Below are positions 1 to 8,239 of a DNA stretch of 25,022 bases, one piece after another. Source of the DNA: DASTOB01 sp035720425 (lineage in GTDB: Bacteria; Chloroflexota; Limnocylindria; Limnocylindrales; CSP1-4); NCBI GenBank assembly GCA_035720425.1, contig DASTOB010000214.1, positions 1 through 25,022 on the forward strand, read 5' to 3'. Position 1 is the stretch's first letter. Each line of letters opens with the position of its first letter. A model generated the notes under the pieces. That model was not told where the DNA came from, searched no databases, and saw nothing but the letters and a program-made list of their open reading frames with translations. The translations under genes and the position numbers were made by a program.

Positions 1-3000
1 GGCGTGCTCCGACTCGGCGAGGCGCTGGAGTCGAACCTGGGCCTCGACCCGCTCGGTCATGTCGCGCGCGATCGCGACGATCCGCCCGGCGGTGCCCGGC
101 AGGTCGACATGCTGGAGGACGACTTCGACCGGGATGAGCCGGCCGGTGGCATGTCGGTGCGACACGGTGATCGTGCGCGACTCCACGGACCCGTCGACGA
201 GTGGCCCGATCAAGGCTCGGAGTTGGCGCGTGTCGAGGTCGGCGATGACCTCCGCCGGCCCGAGCTCGACGAGTTCCTCCCGGCTCCGGCCGAGTTGGTC
301 GACCGCACCGTCGTTGACGTAGACGTACTTGAGTGTCACCGGATCGATGAGGAACAGGGCGTCGACCGACGCGTCGACGAGCCGCTTGTACTGCCCGACG
401 TCGCGGAACAGCCGCGCCCGCTCGACCGCCGCCGCGGCGCGATCGGCAAGGTCCTCGGCAAAGGCGAGGTCCTCCTCCGTGAAGCGCCGCCCGGATTCGG
501 CTCCGATGAAGGTGATCGCGCCGATCGTTCGCTCCGCGGTGCGGAGCGGGACGCACATGTACGAGCGGATCCCCAGGCTCCGCAAGAGCGCCCGCTGCTC
601 GTCGTCCCGCGCCGCCTTGTCGATCACCTCGGGCGGCAGGCTCGTGACCAGCTCGGGGACGCCGGAACGGATCACCGCGTAGGCCCCGGTCGGGGACGCC
701 GGGTCCGGTGGGTATTGCTCGGCATAGCGCTCGACGAGGGCGAGGCGCTCGGGATTCGCGTGGGCGATCTTGATCCGGCGGACGGTGCCATCGTCGCCGG
801 TCAGGTCGACGACGCACCAGTCGGCCACCCGCGGCACCGCGAGTTCCGCCACCCGGGCGATCGTCTCCTCGTACTCGAGCGAGCTGCCGAGGATCTCCGC
901 GGCGTCGGCGAGGAATCGCTGGTTCTCCTGGCGGGCTCGCCGATCCGTGACGTCGGACATCGTGCCGACGGCGGCGACGACACGGCCCTCGCGATCGCGG
1001 ATCGGGGCGGCGTCCATGACCAACCAGCCGCGGCTCCCATCGCCGCGCAGGAACTCGATCTCCTCGTTCGTGACCGTCTCACCGGACGTCACGGCCCGGG
1101 CCAGGGGCCACTCGGCGGCCTGTAGCCGTCGACCGTCCGCGTGGAATCCCTCGAGCGCCTCGTAGTCCGCGACCTCTCCGGCCCGCGGCATCGGTCCGCG
1201 CCAGATCTGCTCGATTGCGGCGTTGGTCAGGAGCATCCGTCCGCTCGGTGCCTCGGCGATGATGACCCCGGCGGGCATCTGGCGGAGGACCGTCTCGAGC
1301 CGGCCGCGTTGTTCGTCGAGACCGGCCAGCAACGCCTCGCGCGCCTCTGACAACGACACGCGATCGAGCGCCTGCGCCGCCAGGTCGGCATAGGCGGAGA
1401 TGTACCGGCGGTCCTCCTCGTCGAACGGGCGCGGTGCGCCGAAGGTCAGGCCAAGCGCACCGACCGCGCGGCCCTCGATGACGATCGGCACCGCGCAGGC
1501 GGCCCGATTCGGCGACGCGCGCCGGGCTGCACGCACCTCCTCGTTGCCGGACTCGTCGGTCGCGTAATCGCGAATCCACACTGGATCGCCGCTCCGCACG
1601 GCGACCGCGAACGGGATGTCCTCGTCGAGCGCCATCCGGCGCCAGCGATCGACCGTCACAGCCGCGAGACCCATGCTCGCGACGACCTCGATCTCCGGGG
1701 CGTCGGGATCGCGCATGACGATTGCGCCACCCGATGCCCCGTTGCCGGCGATGCTGTCATGGAGAATGACGCCGAACACCTCGTCGCGGGTGAACGCTCC
1801 GACGAGGGCTCCTGCGGCTCGTGCAAGCCGGTCCGTCCGCGCGGCCGAGTCCTCGGCGGCCTCGCGGGCCGCCTCCTGCGCGGCGTACAGCTGGGCGTTC
1901 GACGCGGCGAGGGCGACCCTGGCCGCGAACGTCATCGCCAATTCGCGATCGGGCGGCGTGTAGCGCCGCCCGGACCGGCCGGTCAGCAACTGCATCACCC
2001 CGATCGTGCGATCGCGGGCGATGAGCGGCAGCGCGATCCCGCTCTGCGGCCCGAGCCGTCCGAGGATCGCAAGGTGCTCCGGGCTGCGCGCCATCCGGTC
2101 GATGTCGGAGCCCTCGAGGTTCGGGACGAGGACGGGCTGGCCGGTTCGCAGGGCCTCCGCCGCCGGGGACTGACCATTCGGGTCCGGCGGGAAGGGCAGC
2201 AATTCACGGATGTCGGCCTCGAGCCCCGGGTGCCCGGCGGCAAGTGCCGCCCGGCGGAGGCTGCCGTCGGGCTCCACGACGTCGATGAGCGCCCAATCGC
2301 CGAGGTCTGGGACGGCGGTCTCGACCGCAGCATCGAGGACCTCCGGCAGGCTGAGCGTGGCCTCGAGGCGCTCCGACGCGCGTGCGAGCAGGCGCAGGCC
2401 GTCCTCAGCCCGCTTGGCTGCATCGATGTTCGTGCTCGTGCCGATCCACGTCTCGACGTCGCCGGCGTCGGTTCGGACCGCGACCGCCCGGAGCAGGTGC
2501 CACTGGTACGTGCCGTCCCGGCGCCGGAGACGGCACGCCGCCTCGAATGACTCACCGGCCGCAAGCGCCCGCAGCCAACCCTCGGCGAGGGCCGGCCGAT
2601 CGTCGGGGTGGACCCAGCGATCGAGCTCGAGCGTCTGTCCGGCGGTGCGCTTCTGCCCGGTGTACTCGGACCAGCGCCCGTTGACGAGCACGATCGCGCC
2701 GGTTCGGTCGGTCATCCAGGCGATCTGCGGCATCGCCTCGACGAGCTGCCGATAGCGGGCCTCGCTGGCCCGCAGGGCGGCTTCCATGCGGATCCGATCC
2801 GTGATGTCGTGGAACGTGTTGATCGCGTAGCGCACCGACCCGTCCGGTCCGTGCATCGGCGTCGCCCGGACGGTCGCCCACCGTTCCTCGCCGGTCGCCA
2901 CGACCCTGAACCCGACCGTCGCCTCCGGCTCCTCGACGCCCTTGAGCGCGCGCCGACCCGGAAGGGCCGAAACCGGCAGTCGCTTGCCTGCCTCGTCGAA

Positions 3001-3225
3001 CAGTTCGAACCGGGACAGGATCTCCGCCGGCGACGCGGCGAGGACCTCGTCGGCCGAGGTGAATCCGATCAGCCGAACCGCGGCCGCATTGGCGTAGACC
3101 ACGTGGCCGCTCTGATCCTGGACCGTGACGCCATCCGCCACGGCGTCAAGGACCGCCCCGAACTGGTCGTCCAGCGCACCGCCGGCGAGGGCCGTCCGCA
3201 GTTCGTCGCGCACCTGTTCGATCAC
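1..3225 (-). CDS. Multi-PAS/GAF sensor protein, C-terminus beyond left edge
   Basis: The reading frame is open from a GTG at 3225 to the left edge, giving 1075 residues with no stop. Domains in order: PAS at about 20-145, PAS/PAC at 155-272, GAF at 290-445, GAF at 465-625, PAS at 635-762, GAF at 770-940 and PAS at 945-1065. PAS hallmarks include the AALRASEARYRQLVEAMPQI linker near 148-168 and the D-I/V/M-T-D/E-R sequences that close each PAC. The GAF domains carry G-(I/L)-(A/C)-x-P-L/I stretches. No membrane segment is visible, so it is probably cytoplasmic. Families with this architecture end in a histidine kinase, SpoIIE phosphatase or GGDEF/EAL domain; which one applies cannot be seen. 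The in-window ATG at 3239 is in another frame and stops after five codons, which favours GTG 3225. A GAGGGG lies 14 nt upstream. It follows the penicillin-binding protein on the same strand after 147 bp. Confidence 0.9.
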   Translation of the reverse strand, partial: MIEQVRDELRTALAGGALDDQFGAVLDAVADGVTVQDQSGHVVYANAAAVRLIGFTSADEVLAASPAEILSRFELFDEAGKRLPVSALPGRRALKGVEEPEATVGFRVVATGEERWATVRATPMHGPDGSVRYAINTFHDITDRIRMEAALRASEARYRQLVEAMPQIAWMTDRTGAIVLVNGRWSEYTGQKRTAGQTLELDRWVHPDDRPALAEGWLRALAAGESFEAACRLRRRDGTYQWHLLRAVAVRTDAGDVETWIGTSTNIDAAKRAEDGLRLLARASERLEATLSLPEVLDAAVETAVPDLGDWALIDVVEPDGSLRRAALAAGHPGLEADIRELLPFPPDPNGQSPAAEALRTGQPVLVPNLEGSDIDRMARSPEHLAILGRLGPQSGIALPLIARDRTIGVMQLLTGRSGRRYTPPDRELAMTFAARVALAASNAQLYAAQEAAREAAEDSAARTDRLARAAGALVGAFTRDEVFGVILHDSIAGNGASGGAIVMRDPDAPEIEVVASMGLAAVTVDRWRRMALDEDIPFAVAVRSGDPVWIRDYATDESGNEEVRAARRASPNRAACAVPIVIEGRAVGALGLTFGAPRPFDEEDRRYISAYADLAAQALDRVSLSEAREALLAGLDEQRGRLETVLRQMPAGVIIAEAPSGRMLLTNAAIEQIWRGPMPRAGEVADYEALEGFHADGRRLQAAEWPLARAVTSGETVTNEEIEFLRGDGSRGWLVMDAAPIRDREGRVVAAVGTMSDVTDRRARQENQRFLADAAEILGSSLEYEETIARVAELAVPRVADWCVVDLTGDDGTVRRIKIAHANPERLALVERYAEQYPPDPASPTGAYAVIRSGVPELVTSLPPEVIDKAARDDEQRALLRSLGIRSYMCVPLRTAERTIGAITFIGAESGRRFTEEDLAFAEDLADRAAAAVERARLFRDVGQYKRLVDASVDALFLIDPVTLKYVYVNDGAVDQLGRSREELVELGPAEVIADLDTRQLRALIGPLVDGSVESRTITVSHRHATGRLIPVEVVLQHVDLPGTAGRIVAIARDMTERVEAQVRLQRLAESEHA

Positions 3226-3290
3226 GCTCGCTCGGCCATCCCCTCGCTGTGTTGCGGCCGCACCGACCGCTCGACGATTGTGCGGGCCCT

Positions 3291-3326
3291 GTCGACCCGC
3301 CGCGCGCTGCAGCTTCGCGGGTCGAC
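3291..3326. repeat. Perfect 10-bp inverted repeat between pbp and sensor gene
   Basis: GTCGACCCGC at 3291-3300 is mirrored by GCGGGTCGAC at 3317-3326 with a 16-nt spacer. It lies in the 147-bp gap between the PBP stop and the sensor start. It could be an operator for the sensor gene or a terminator stem, but there is no T-run on the minus strand to support intrinsic termination. Confidence 0.4.
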
Positions 3327-3372
3327 GTTACAGATGCCTTGCGAGCAGAGACGTCATCGATCATCGCCCGGG

Positions 3373-6045
3373 TCAGTCATCGTCGTCGTCGGGCGGGCCA
3401 TCGCCGGGCGGGCCACCTCCTCCGCCATGACCCGGTGGGCCACCTCCCCCCTGCCCCGGTGGCTCACCGCCGTGACCGGGCGGCGGTTCCGGCTGTGGTG
3501 GCGGAGGCGGTGGGCAGGGACCGACGAGCGCGCCGCCCCACGATCCCTGGCCCCAGAAGTACGCGGTGCGCGACTCGTACGGGCCCATGACGCCCGGGCC
3601 CCGCCGCGCGCGGGCCAGCCAGTCGGCCACGTCGATGCGCCACGGCTCCGGTCCGGGCTCAGCCTTGACCGGGTCGACCCGCCATTCCCCGCATGCCTCG
3701 ACGTAGAGCAGTCCCGGTAGGTCGACGGCGCCGGCGGCGCCGGGCTGCGTTCCGTCGATGAACCAGTCCTCCACCGTGGCGCGCGTCCAGGCACCGGGAT
3801 GCCCGCCGGACCACGCATCTGCCGGGGCCCGGACGACCCCCGGCGGTGGCGCGAAGCCCGCGACCGGCCAGGCGGCCGAGTAGTCCCGCACGAAGGCGCG
3901 CCACAGTGGGGCCGCTGCCGTCAGCGACGTCGCCGGCGAATCGGCCGCCGGCGTCGAGTGGTCGCTGTTGCCCATCCAGATCCCGACCGCCAGAGCCGGC
4001 GCCGAGGGGTCGGTCGGCGGAGCGAGGTAGCCATACGTGGCGAGATCGCGAGCGTCGTTTGCGGTCCCCGTCTTGACCGCCGCGGGTCGGTACGCGCCGG
4101 CCGGTCCATTGGCGAGCGCAAGCGGCTTCGCCCAGATCGGGTTCTGGGCCGCGTCCGTGTTGCCGGCGAGGATGTCGGTCACGAGGAACGCAGCTGCCGG
4201 GTCGATCGCCGCCTCGCCGGCCGGTGGCGGCGCCTCGTACACGGTCTCGCCGTCGGGTCCACGGATCTCGAGGATCATCCGCGGCGCGACGCGCTGCCCG
4301 CCGTTGGCGAGCGCGCCGTAGGCAGCGGTCAGGTCGAGCGGCGTGACCTCGACGGTGCCGATGGCACCGGACAGCCCGGCCTGAAGGAACGCGTCGCGAC
4401 CACCGGTGAAGCGGAGCCCCAACCGATCGGCGGTGTCGGCAACCGCGTCGCTCCCCACCCGGTGCAGGGCGCGGATGGCCGGGATGTTGAGCGAGTACTG
4501 GAGGGCACGCCGGACGAGCACCGGGCCGCGTTCGAGCTGATCGGCGTCGCGCGGCGCCCAGTCACGCTGCTGATCGAACCGCGTCGTGACGTCGAGGAGC
4601 AGGCTGGCCGGCGTCAGGACCCGCCGCTCGAACGCGGTCGCGTAGACGAGCGGCTTGAACGCCGATCCCGGCTGCCGCGCCGCGTCGCCGGCCGCGTCGA
4701 ACTGGGGCTCGAACTTGGGACCCGCCAGGTCGGACCGCTCGTACCCCGCGCTGCCCGCGTAGGCCCGCACGTCGCCGGTGCGGTAGTCAAGCGCGACGAG
4801 CGCCCCGTTGTGGAGGTCCCGGCCACGCAGGGCGCGTATCCATCCGAGGTCCCCCTCGGGGATCTCGAGCGAGGCGAGGAGCGCGTCGGACTCCGCGGCA
4901 GGCAGGTTCGGCGAGATGGCCGCCGCGGCAAGCCAGCGCTCGGCAAGCTGCTGTCCCTCCCAGTCGAGGGTCGTGATCACCGTGTAGCCGCCAGTCTCGA
5001 CGGCCTCGGACGAGCCGAGGATCCGATCGAGCTGGCGACGGACCTGCCAGCTGAAGTGCGGCGCACGGAGCGGCGGCGCGGGGTCGCCGGCGAGGATGAC
5101 CGGCTCGGCAAGCGCGGTTCGGAGCTCGGCCGGCGAGAGACGAGTCCAGCGCGAGGTCGCGAGGTTGCGCAGGATCCAGTCACGCCGAACGACCGGCGGC
5201 GCGTCGGACGGCACGACGAGCCTCCCGTGGGCGTCCTGAACCGCATAGCGGTACGGGTCGAGCGTCGTCGGCGACTTCGGCAGTCCGGCCAGCAGGGCGG
5301 CCTGAGCCGGGGTGAGACGGGTCAGGTCGTCGACGCCGAAATACGAGCGGGCGGCCGCCGCGAGGCCGTACGCCCGGTGGCCGTAGTAGATCTGGTTGAG
5401 ATAGGCGGTGATCACCCGGCGCTTGCCCTCCTCGCCCGGGAAGGCCTCGCTCAGCCGTGCGGCCTGGATGATCTCCTTCGCCTTGCGCACATAGCGATCC
5501 GCGCCGGGCTCGACGACGTCCGGGGGCAGGAGGCGCGCGCGGACGAGCTGCTGCGTGATCGTGGACGCTCCTCGGTCGACGCCGCTCCCGGCGTTCTCGG
5601 CCGCCGCGGCGAGAATGGCCGCCGGGTCGAACCCGCTGTTCTGCCAGAACGTCCGGTCCTCTGCCGTCGTCGTCGCGTCGAGCACGAGCGGCGGGACCTC
5701 TTCGAACGCGACGACGCGGCGCTCCTCGCGCTCGAATCGGGCGAGTTCCACCGTCCCGCTCCGGTCGTACACGATCGTCGGCTGAGCGAACGCGAGCTGC
5801 TCGAGGCGTGCCGGATCCGGCAGGCCGGTCGACAGCACCTGGACCGCCGTGACCGCGGTCAGGCCCGCCAGACCGGTCGCCGCCCCGACGGCGCCGATGA
5901 GCCCGACGACGATCGCCGCCGCGACGCCGCCGGCATGGGACGGCCGGGGACGCGATCGTCGGAGCCGGCGGCGGGGCAGCGTTGCGCGGGATCGCCCGGA
6001 CGTCACCCGGGTCCGCAGGAGCGAGGCGCGCGTTCGCAGTGGCAC
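3373..6045 (-). CDS. Class A penicillin-binding protein (transglycosylase/transpeptidase)
   Basis: This bifunctional peptidoglycan synthase polymerises lipid II and cross-links the stem peptides on the outer face of the membrane. The 890-residue product has an Arg-rich cytoplasmic start (1-40), one membrane anchor (41-71) and a GT51 glycosyltransferase domain at about 90-270. That domain shows EDRTF at 129-133, GASTITQQ at 159-166 and the KSPT loop near 257. The transpeptidase domain runs from about 410 to 720 with all three active-site motifs: SAFK (Ser461, Lys464), SLN (518-520) and KTG (658-660). After about 790 comes a Pro/Gly-rich tail with poly-Pro and GGGG runs that ends in five Asp, unusual for PBP1A/1B. 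Cys785 and Cys844 could pair outside the cell. The ATG at 6045 was kept because the basic stretch and anchor follow directly. The function is secure; the cell-cycle role is unknown. Confidence 0.95.
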   Translation of the reverse strand: MPLRTRASLLRTRVTSGRSRATLPRRRLRRSRPRPSHAGGVAAAIVVGLIGAVGAATGLAGLTAVTAVQVLSTGLPDPARLEQLAFAQPTIVYDRSGTVELARFEREERRVVAFEEVPPLVLDATTTAEDRTFWQNSGFDPAAILAAAAENAGSGVDRGASTITQQLVRARLLPPDVVEPGADRYVRKAKEIIQAARLSEAFPGEEGKRRVITAYLNQIYYGHRAYGLAAAARSYFGVDDLTRLTPAQAALLAGLPKSPTTLDPYRYAVQDAHGRLVVPSDAPPVVRRDWILRNLATSRWTRLSPAELRTALAEPVILAGDPAPPLRAPHFSWQVRRQLDRILGSSEAVETGGYTVITTLDWEGQQLAERWLAAAAISPNLPAAESDALLASLEIPEGDLGWIRALRGRDLHNGALVALDYRTGDVRAYAGSAGYERSDLAGPKFEPQFDAAGDAARQPGSAFKPLVYATAFERRVLTPASLLLDVTTRFDQQRDWAPRDADQLERGPVLVRRALQYSLNIPAIRALHRVGSDAVADTADRLGLRFTGGRDAFLQAGLSGAIGTVEVTPLDLTAAYGALANGGQRVAPRMILEIRGPDGETVYEAPPPAGEAAIDPAAAFLVTDILAGNTDAAQNPIWAKPLALANGPAGAYRPAAVKTGTANDARDLATYGYLAPPTDPSAPALAVGIWMGNSDHSTPAADSPATSLTAAAPLWRAFVRDYSAAWPVAGFAPPPGVVRAPADAWSGGHPGAWTRATVEDWFIDGTQPGAAGAVDLPGLLYVEACGEWRVDPVKAEPGPEPWRIDVADWLARARRGPGVMGPYESRTAYFWGQGSWGGALVGPCPPPPPPQPEPPPGHGGEPPGQGGGGPPGHGGGGGPPGDGPPDDDDD

Positions 6046-6263
6046 GGCCGCAGCGTCGTCCAGACCGCCTCATGGTCGGTCCGACAGGACGGCGCCGTCG
6101 CCTTGCAGCGCGATGACAGAGCCTGCGAGGGGACTGCAATGCGGCGGTCGGCGCCCGTCGTCGTGGCTGTACCCCGCCGCTGCCTACGGTGCGCAGGCCG
6201 TCGGGATGACCCGCGCGGTGCGTCGGGCAAGCCCTCGACGCCGACACCACCCAGAGGTGACCG

Positions 6264-6464
6264 ATGCTTAGACGACTCCTTGCCACGCTCGCGCTCGCCG
6301 GCGCCCTTACCGCCTGCCAGCCGGGCACGGACTCCTCGCCCTCGTTGCCGACGGTGCCGGGCCCGGATGCCAGCCCGTCAGGTGACCTGGTCAGCCCGTC
6401 CGACGATCTCATGAGCCCGTCCGACGACCTCGAGTCGCCGAGCGAGAGCCCGGACGAGAGCTGA
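6264..6464 (+). CDS. Small secreted lipoprotein with heptapeptide repeats
   Basis: The 66-residue product has a basic start (MLRR), a hydrophobic stretch and an LTAC lipobox with Cys18 as the predicted lipidation site. The mature peptide would be about 49 residues, almost all Ser, Pro, Asp, Glu and Gly, with no room for a folded domain. Residues 37-64 are four 7-residue units of the type SPSxDLx (SPSGDLV, SPSDDLM, SPSDDLE, SPSESPD). AGAGGTGA just upstream of the ATG is a good ribosome binding site, and a strong terminator follows at 6486. It is divergent from the penicillin-binding protein, with 218 bp between them. It may be an acidic envelope or wall spacer peptide; no family is recognised. 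Confidence 0.7.
   Translation: MLRRLLATLALAGALTACQPGTDSSPSLPTVPGPDASPSGDLVSPSDDLMSPSDDLESPSESPDES
6372..6455 (+). repeat. Four 21-bp units coding SPSxDLx
   Basis: In-frame 21-bp units encode the four heptapeptides at the C-terminal end of the lipoprotein. The second and third units are near-identical in DNA (agcccgtccgacga start), indicating recent duplication; the outer two have diverged. Confidence 0.7.
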
Positions 6465-6485
6465 TCTCGAGCACCGCGACCCAAG

Positions 6486-6519
6486 CGCCGGCCCGGCGGC
6501 AACGCCAGGCCGGCGTTTT
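6486..6519 (+). terminator. Intrinsic terminator after the lipoprotein gene
   Basis: CGCCGGCC at 6486-6493 pairs with GGCCGGCG at 6508-6515, and the loop holds a further short GGCG/CGCC pairing. TTTT follows at 6516-6519. It starts 21 nt after the lipoprotein stop codon, a normal distance. Confidence 0.7.
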
Positions 6520-6601
6520 GGTGCACGAACCGGCGCCCGAACCGTGGGCGTCCGAAACCGTGGGCAGCCGTACGCCGGAACGGATTCCGGACACAGACGG
6601 A

Positions 6602-6623
6602 CCCCGGCCGTGCCCAGCCGGGG
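6602..6623 (-). terminator. Possible terminator stem after the ferritin-like gene
   Basis: CCCCGGC at 6602-6608 pairs with GCCGGGG at 6617-6623 across an 8-nt loop, 28 nt beyond the ferritin-like stop. The minus strand after the stem is only moderately T-rich, so the call is weak. Confidence 0.35.
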
Positions 6624-6651
6624 CCCACGAGATTCCGGGGTGGCCAGCCGA

Positions 6652-6918
6652 TCAGGCGGCCAGCCGACGCCGCAGCGCCTCCAGCAGCGACGCCGCGTGC
6701 CGGCGCTCGTCCTCGATGAGCCGGTCAAACGTGTCGTCGTCGTCATCGAGCGCGTACTGCTCGTACGCCTCGATCGCTTCGAGCTTGGACGTCAGCGCCT
6801 GGAGCAGGTTGTACGTCCGGTCGTCCACGGGCGATCCGGACCCTCCTCCGGTCATCGGATCGGCCATCGTGGCTTCGCTCATCGGGAGCGCGGTCGTGCG
6901 GGTATCGGTCGTCGTCAT
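6652..6918 (-). CDS. Half-size ferritin-like hairpin protein
   Basis: The 88-residue product has a disordered start (about 1-32), then helix A (about 36-58, containing LEAIEAYEQY), an acidic turn of five Asp, and helix B (about 62-87). Helix B carries E71-R-R-H74, the ExxH signature of ferritin-like di-iron proteins; Glu47 or Glu50 in helix A would be the partner ligand. Rubrerythrins and ferritins have two such hairpins per chain, so this single hairpin would have to dimerise to build a metal site, as encapsulin-cargo ferritins do. No encapsulin shell gene is in the window. The ATG at 6918 is fixed by GGAGGA five bases upstream. The frame stays open further 5' but that part is not protein-like. 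It is divergent from pncA. Role in iron or redox handling is inferred. Confidence 0.65.
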   Translation of the reverse strand: MTTTDTRTTALPMSEATMADPMTGGGSGSPVDDRTYNLLQALTSKLEAIEAYEQYALDDDDDTFDRLIEDERRHAASLLEALRRRLAA

Positions 6919-7046
6919 CGATGTCCTCCAGTCTGGTGGGGTGATGGGTGACCCGCGAATCGTCCGACCGGCCGGACGTTCCGCGCGTCGCACGACCGGC
7001 CATCGACGTTGCAGGCGGCTGTCGGACCCGTGTCCGCGGCCTGCGG

Positions 7047-7052
7047 TACGCT
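7047..7052 (+). promoter_or_regulatory. -10 box TACGCT, leaderless arrangement for pncA
   Basis: TACGCT (TAnnnT class) ends exactly 7 nt before the GTG at 7060, and no Shine-Dalgarno sequence is present. This spacing would put the transcription start at the start codon. No clear -35 element is visible. Confidence 0.45.
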
Positions 7053-7059
7053 CCCCGGC

Positions 7060-7680
7060 GTGACCCGCTACGACCCGTCGACGGCACTCGTGATCGTCGA
7101 CGTGCAGAACGACTTCGCCGATCCGGCTGGTGGCCTGAGCGTGTCCGGCGGGGACCGCATCGTGCCGGTCATCAACCGCGAGATCGCGTCGGCCATGGCG
7201 GCGCGCGCGCCGGTCGTCTACACGCAGGACTGGCACCCGCCGTCGACGCCGCACTTTGCGAAGGACGGGGGGATCTGGCCGGTCCACTGCGTCGCCGAAT
7301 CGTGGGGCGCCGAGCTCCATCCGTTGCTCGTCGTCGCGGGACCGACGGTCCGCAAGGGCGTCAACGGCGAGGACGGGTACTCCGGCTTCACGATGCGCGA
7401 TCCCCTCACCGGCCAGACCGTGCCGACGGAGCTCGAGACGATCCTGCGCGAGCGCGGGGTGACGCGCGTCGTCGTGACCGGCCTCGCGACCGACTACTGC
7501 GTCAAGGCGACCGCGCTCGACGCCGCCCGACTCGGCTTCGGGACGACCGTCCTGACCGACGCGATCGCGGCCGTCGACCTCGTGCCGGGGGATGGCGATC
7601 GGGCCCTGGCGGAGATGACCGAGGCCGGCGTGTCGACCGCATCGGCCACGTCGACCGAGCCGGCGGGAGACGAGGAGTGA
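7060..7680 (+). CDS. pncA: Nicotinamidase (isochorismatase-like hydrolase)
   Basis: It hydrolyses nicotinamide to nicotinic acid and ammonia in NAD salvage. From GTG 7060 the protein is 206 residues. The catalytic triad of the family is visible: Asp14 in VIVDVQNDF, Lys99 in VRKGVNGEDGYSGF and Cys147 in TDYCVKAT. The metal-binding set Asp57, His59 and His65 is in DWHPPSTPHF. The KG-x-N-x-E/D-x-YSGF stretch is typical of nicotinamidase rather than other isochorismatase-fold hydrolases. A TTG at 7009 would add 17 residues of no recognisable character, so GTG 7060 is preferred; it also sits 7 nt after a -10-like hexamer. The stop overlaps the next start by GTGA, so pncA and the SRPBCC gene are probably cotranscribed. 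Confidence 0.93.
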   Translation: MTRYDPSTALVIVDVQNDFADPAGGLSVSGGDRIVPVINREIASAMAARAPVVYTQDWHPPSTPHFAKDGGIWPVHCVAESWGAELHPLLVVAGPTVRKGVNGEDGYSGFTMRDPLTGQTVPTELETILRERGVTRVVVTGLATDYCVKATALDAARLGFGTTVLTDAIAAVDLVPGDGDRALAEMTEAGVSTASATSTEPAGDEE

Positions 7681-8207
7681 TCCGCGGCGTCCTCCGGCTT
7701 GCCATCGCCGGCGGCCTCGTCGGCTGGTTCATCGACCGCTGGCTGGCCGATCGGCGCGGCGATGCCGCGCCGGAGCCGATCCGCAGTCTCGTCGTCATCG
7801 ACGCGCCGATCGAGCGCGCCTGGGCCGTCCTGACCGACATCGAGGGACAGCCGCGCTGGATGCACGACCTGAAGTCCGTGCGCCTCGACACGCCCGGGCC
7901 GGTCGGGGTCGGGACGCGGGCGACCGGCAGCGTGCGGATCCTCGGTGTGACCGTCGAGGATCCGGTCGAGATCACGGAGTTCGAGCCACCTACCCGGTAC
8001 GCGATCGCCCACGAGGGCTCGTTCACCGGCTCCGGGCTCATCACCCTCGAGGCGGGAGCCGACGGGACGACGACGATCGTGCGCTGGGAGGAGGTGCTCG
8101 TCGCGCCGATCCTGCCGGACCTGGCCGACGCCGTCCTGCGACCGATCCTTGGCGACGTGTTCCAGCGCGATCTCGACCGACTGCGCGCCATCGTCGAAGC
8201 CGGCTGA
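7677..8207 (+). CDS. SRPBCC (START/polyketide-cyclase fold) protein with N-terminal membrane segment
   Basis: The 176-residue product has a hydrophobic stretch at 5-24 followed by a SRPBCC domain at about 37-173. The domain begins with the usual SLVVIDAPIERAWAVLTDIEGQPRW pattern, split here as first strand, helix turn and the D/W of the first helix. It ends with the long C-terminal helix FQRDLDRLRAIVEAG. The family binds hydrophobic ligands or acts as a cyclase or aromatase; the ligand cannot be told from sequence. Start GTG 7677 overlaps the pncA stop (GTGA) and has GAGGAG next to it, so translation is coupled. The membrane segment suggests it is tethered at the inner face. There is no obvious functional link to nicotinamide. 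Confidence 0.8.
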   Translation: MIRGVLRLAIAGGLVGWFIDRWLADRRGDAAPEPIRSLVVIDAPIERAWAVLTDIEGQPRWMHDLKSVRLDTPGPVGVGTRATGSVRILGVTVEDPVEITEFEPPTRYAIAHEGSFTGSGLITLEAGADGTTTIVRWEEVLVAPILPDLADAVLRPILGDVFQRDLDRLRAIVEAG

Positions 8208-8239
8208 GCCGGGCACGGCAACGCAGAATCGGAACAGCC

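Noticed and set aside
3799..6414. 871-codon open frame antisense to the penicillin-binding protein
   Set aside because: It mirrors a gene with complete catalytic motifs, is Arg-rich throughout and shows no domain. Long antisense frames are expected at this G+C content.
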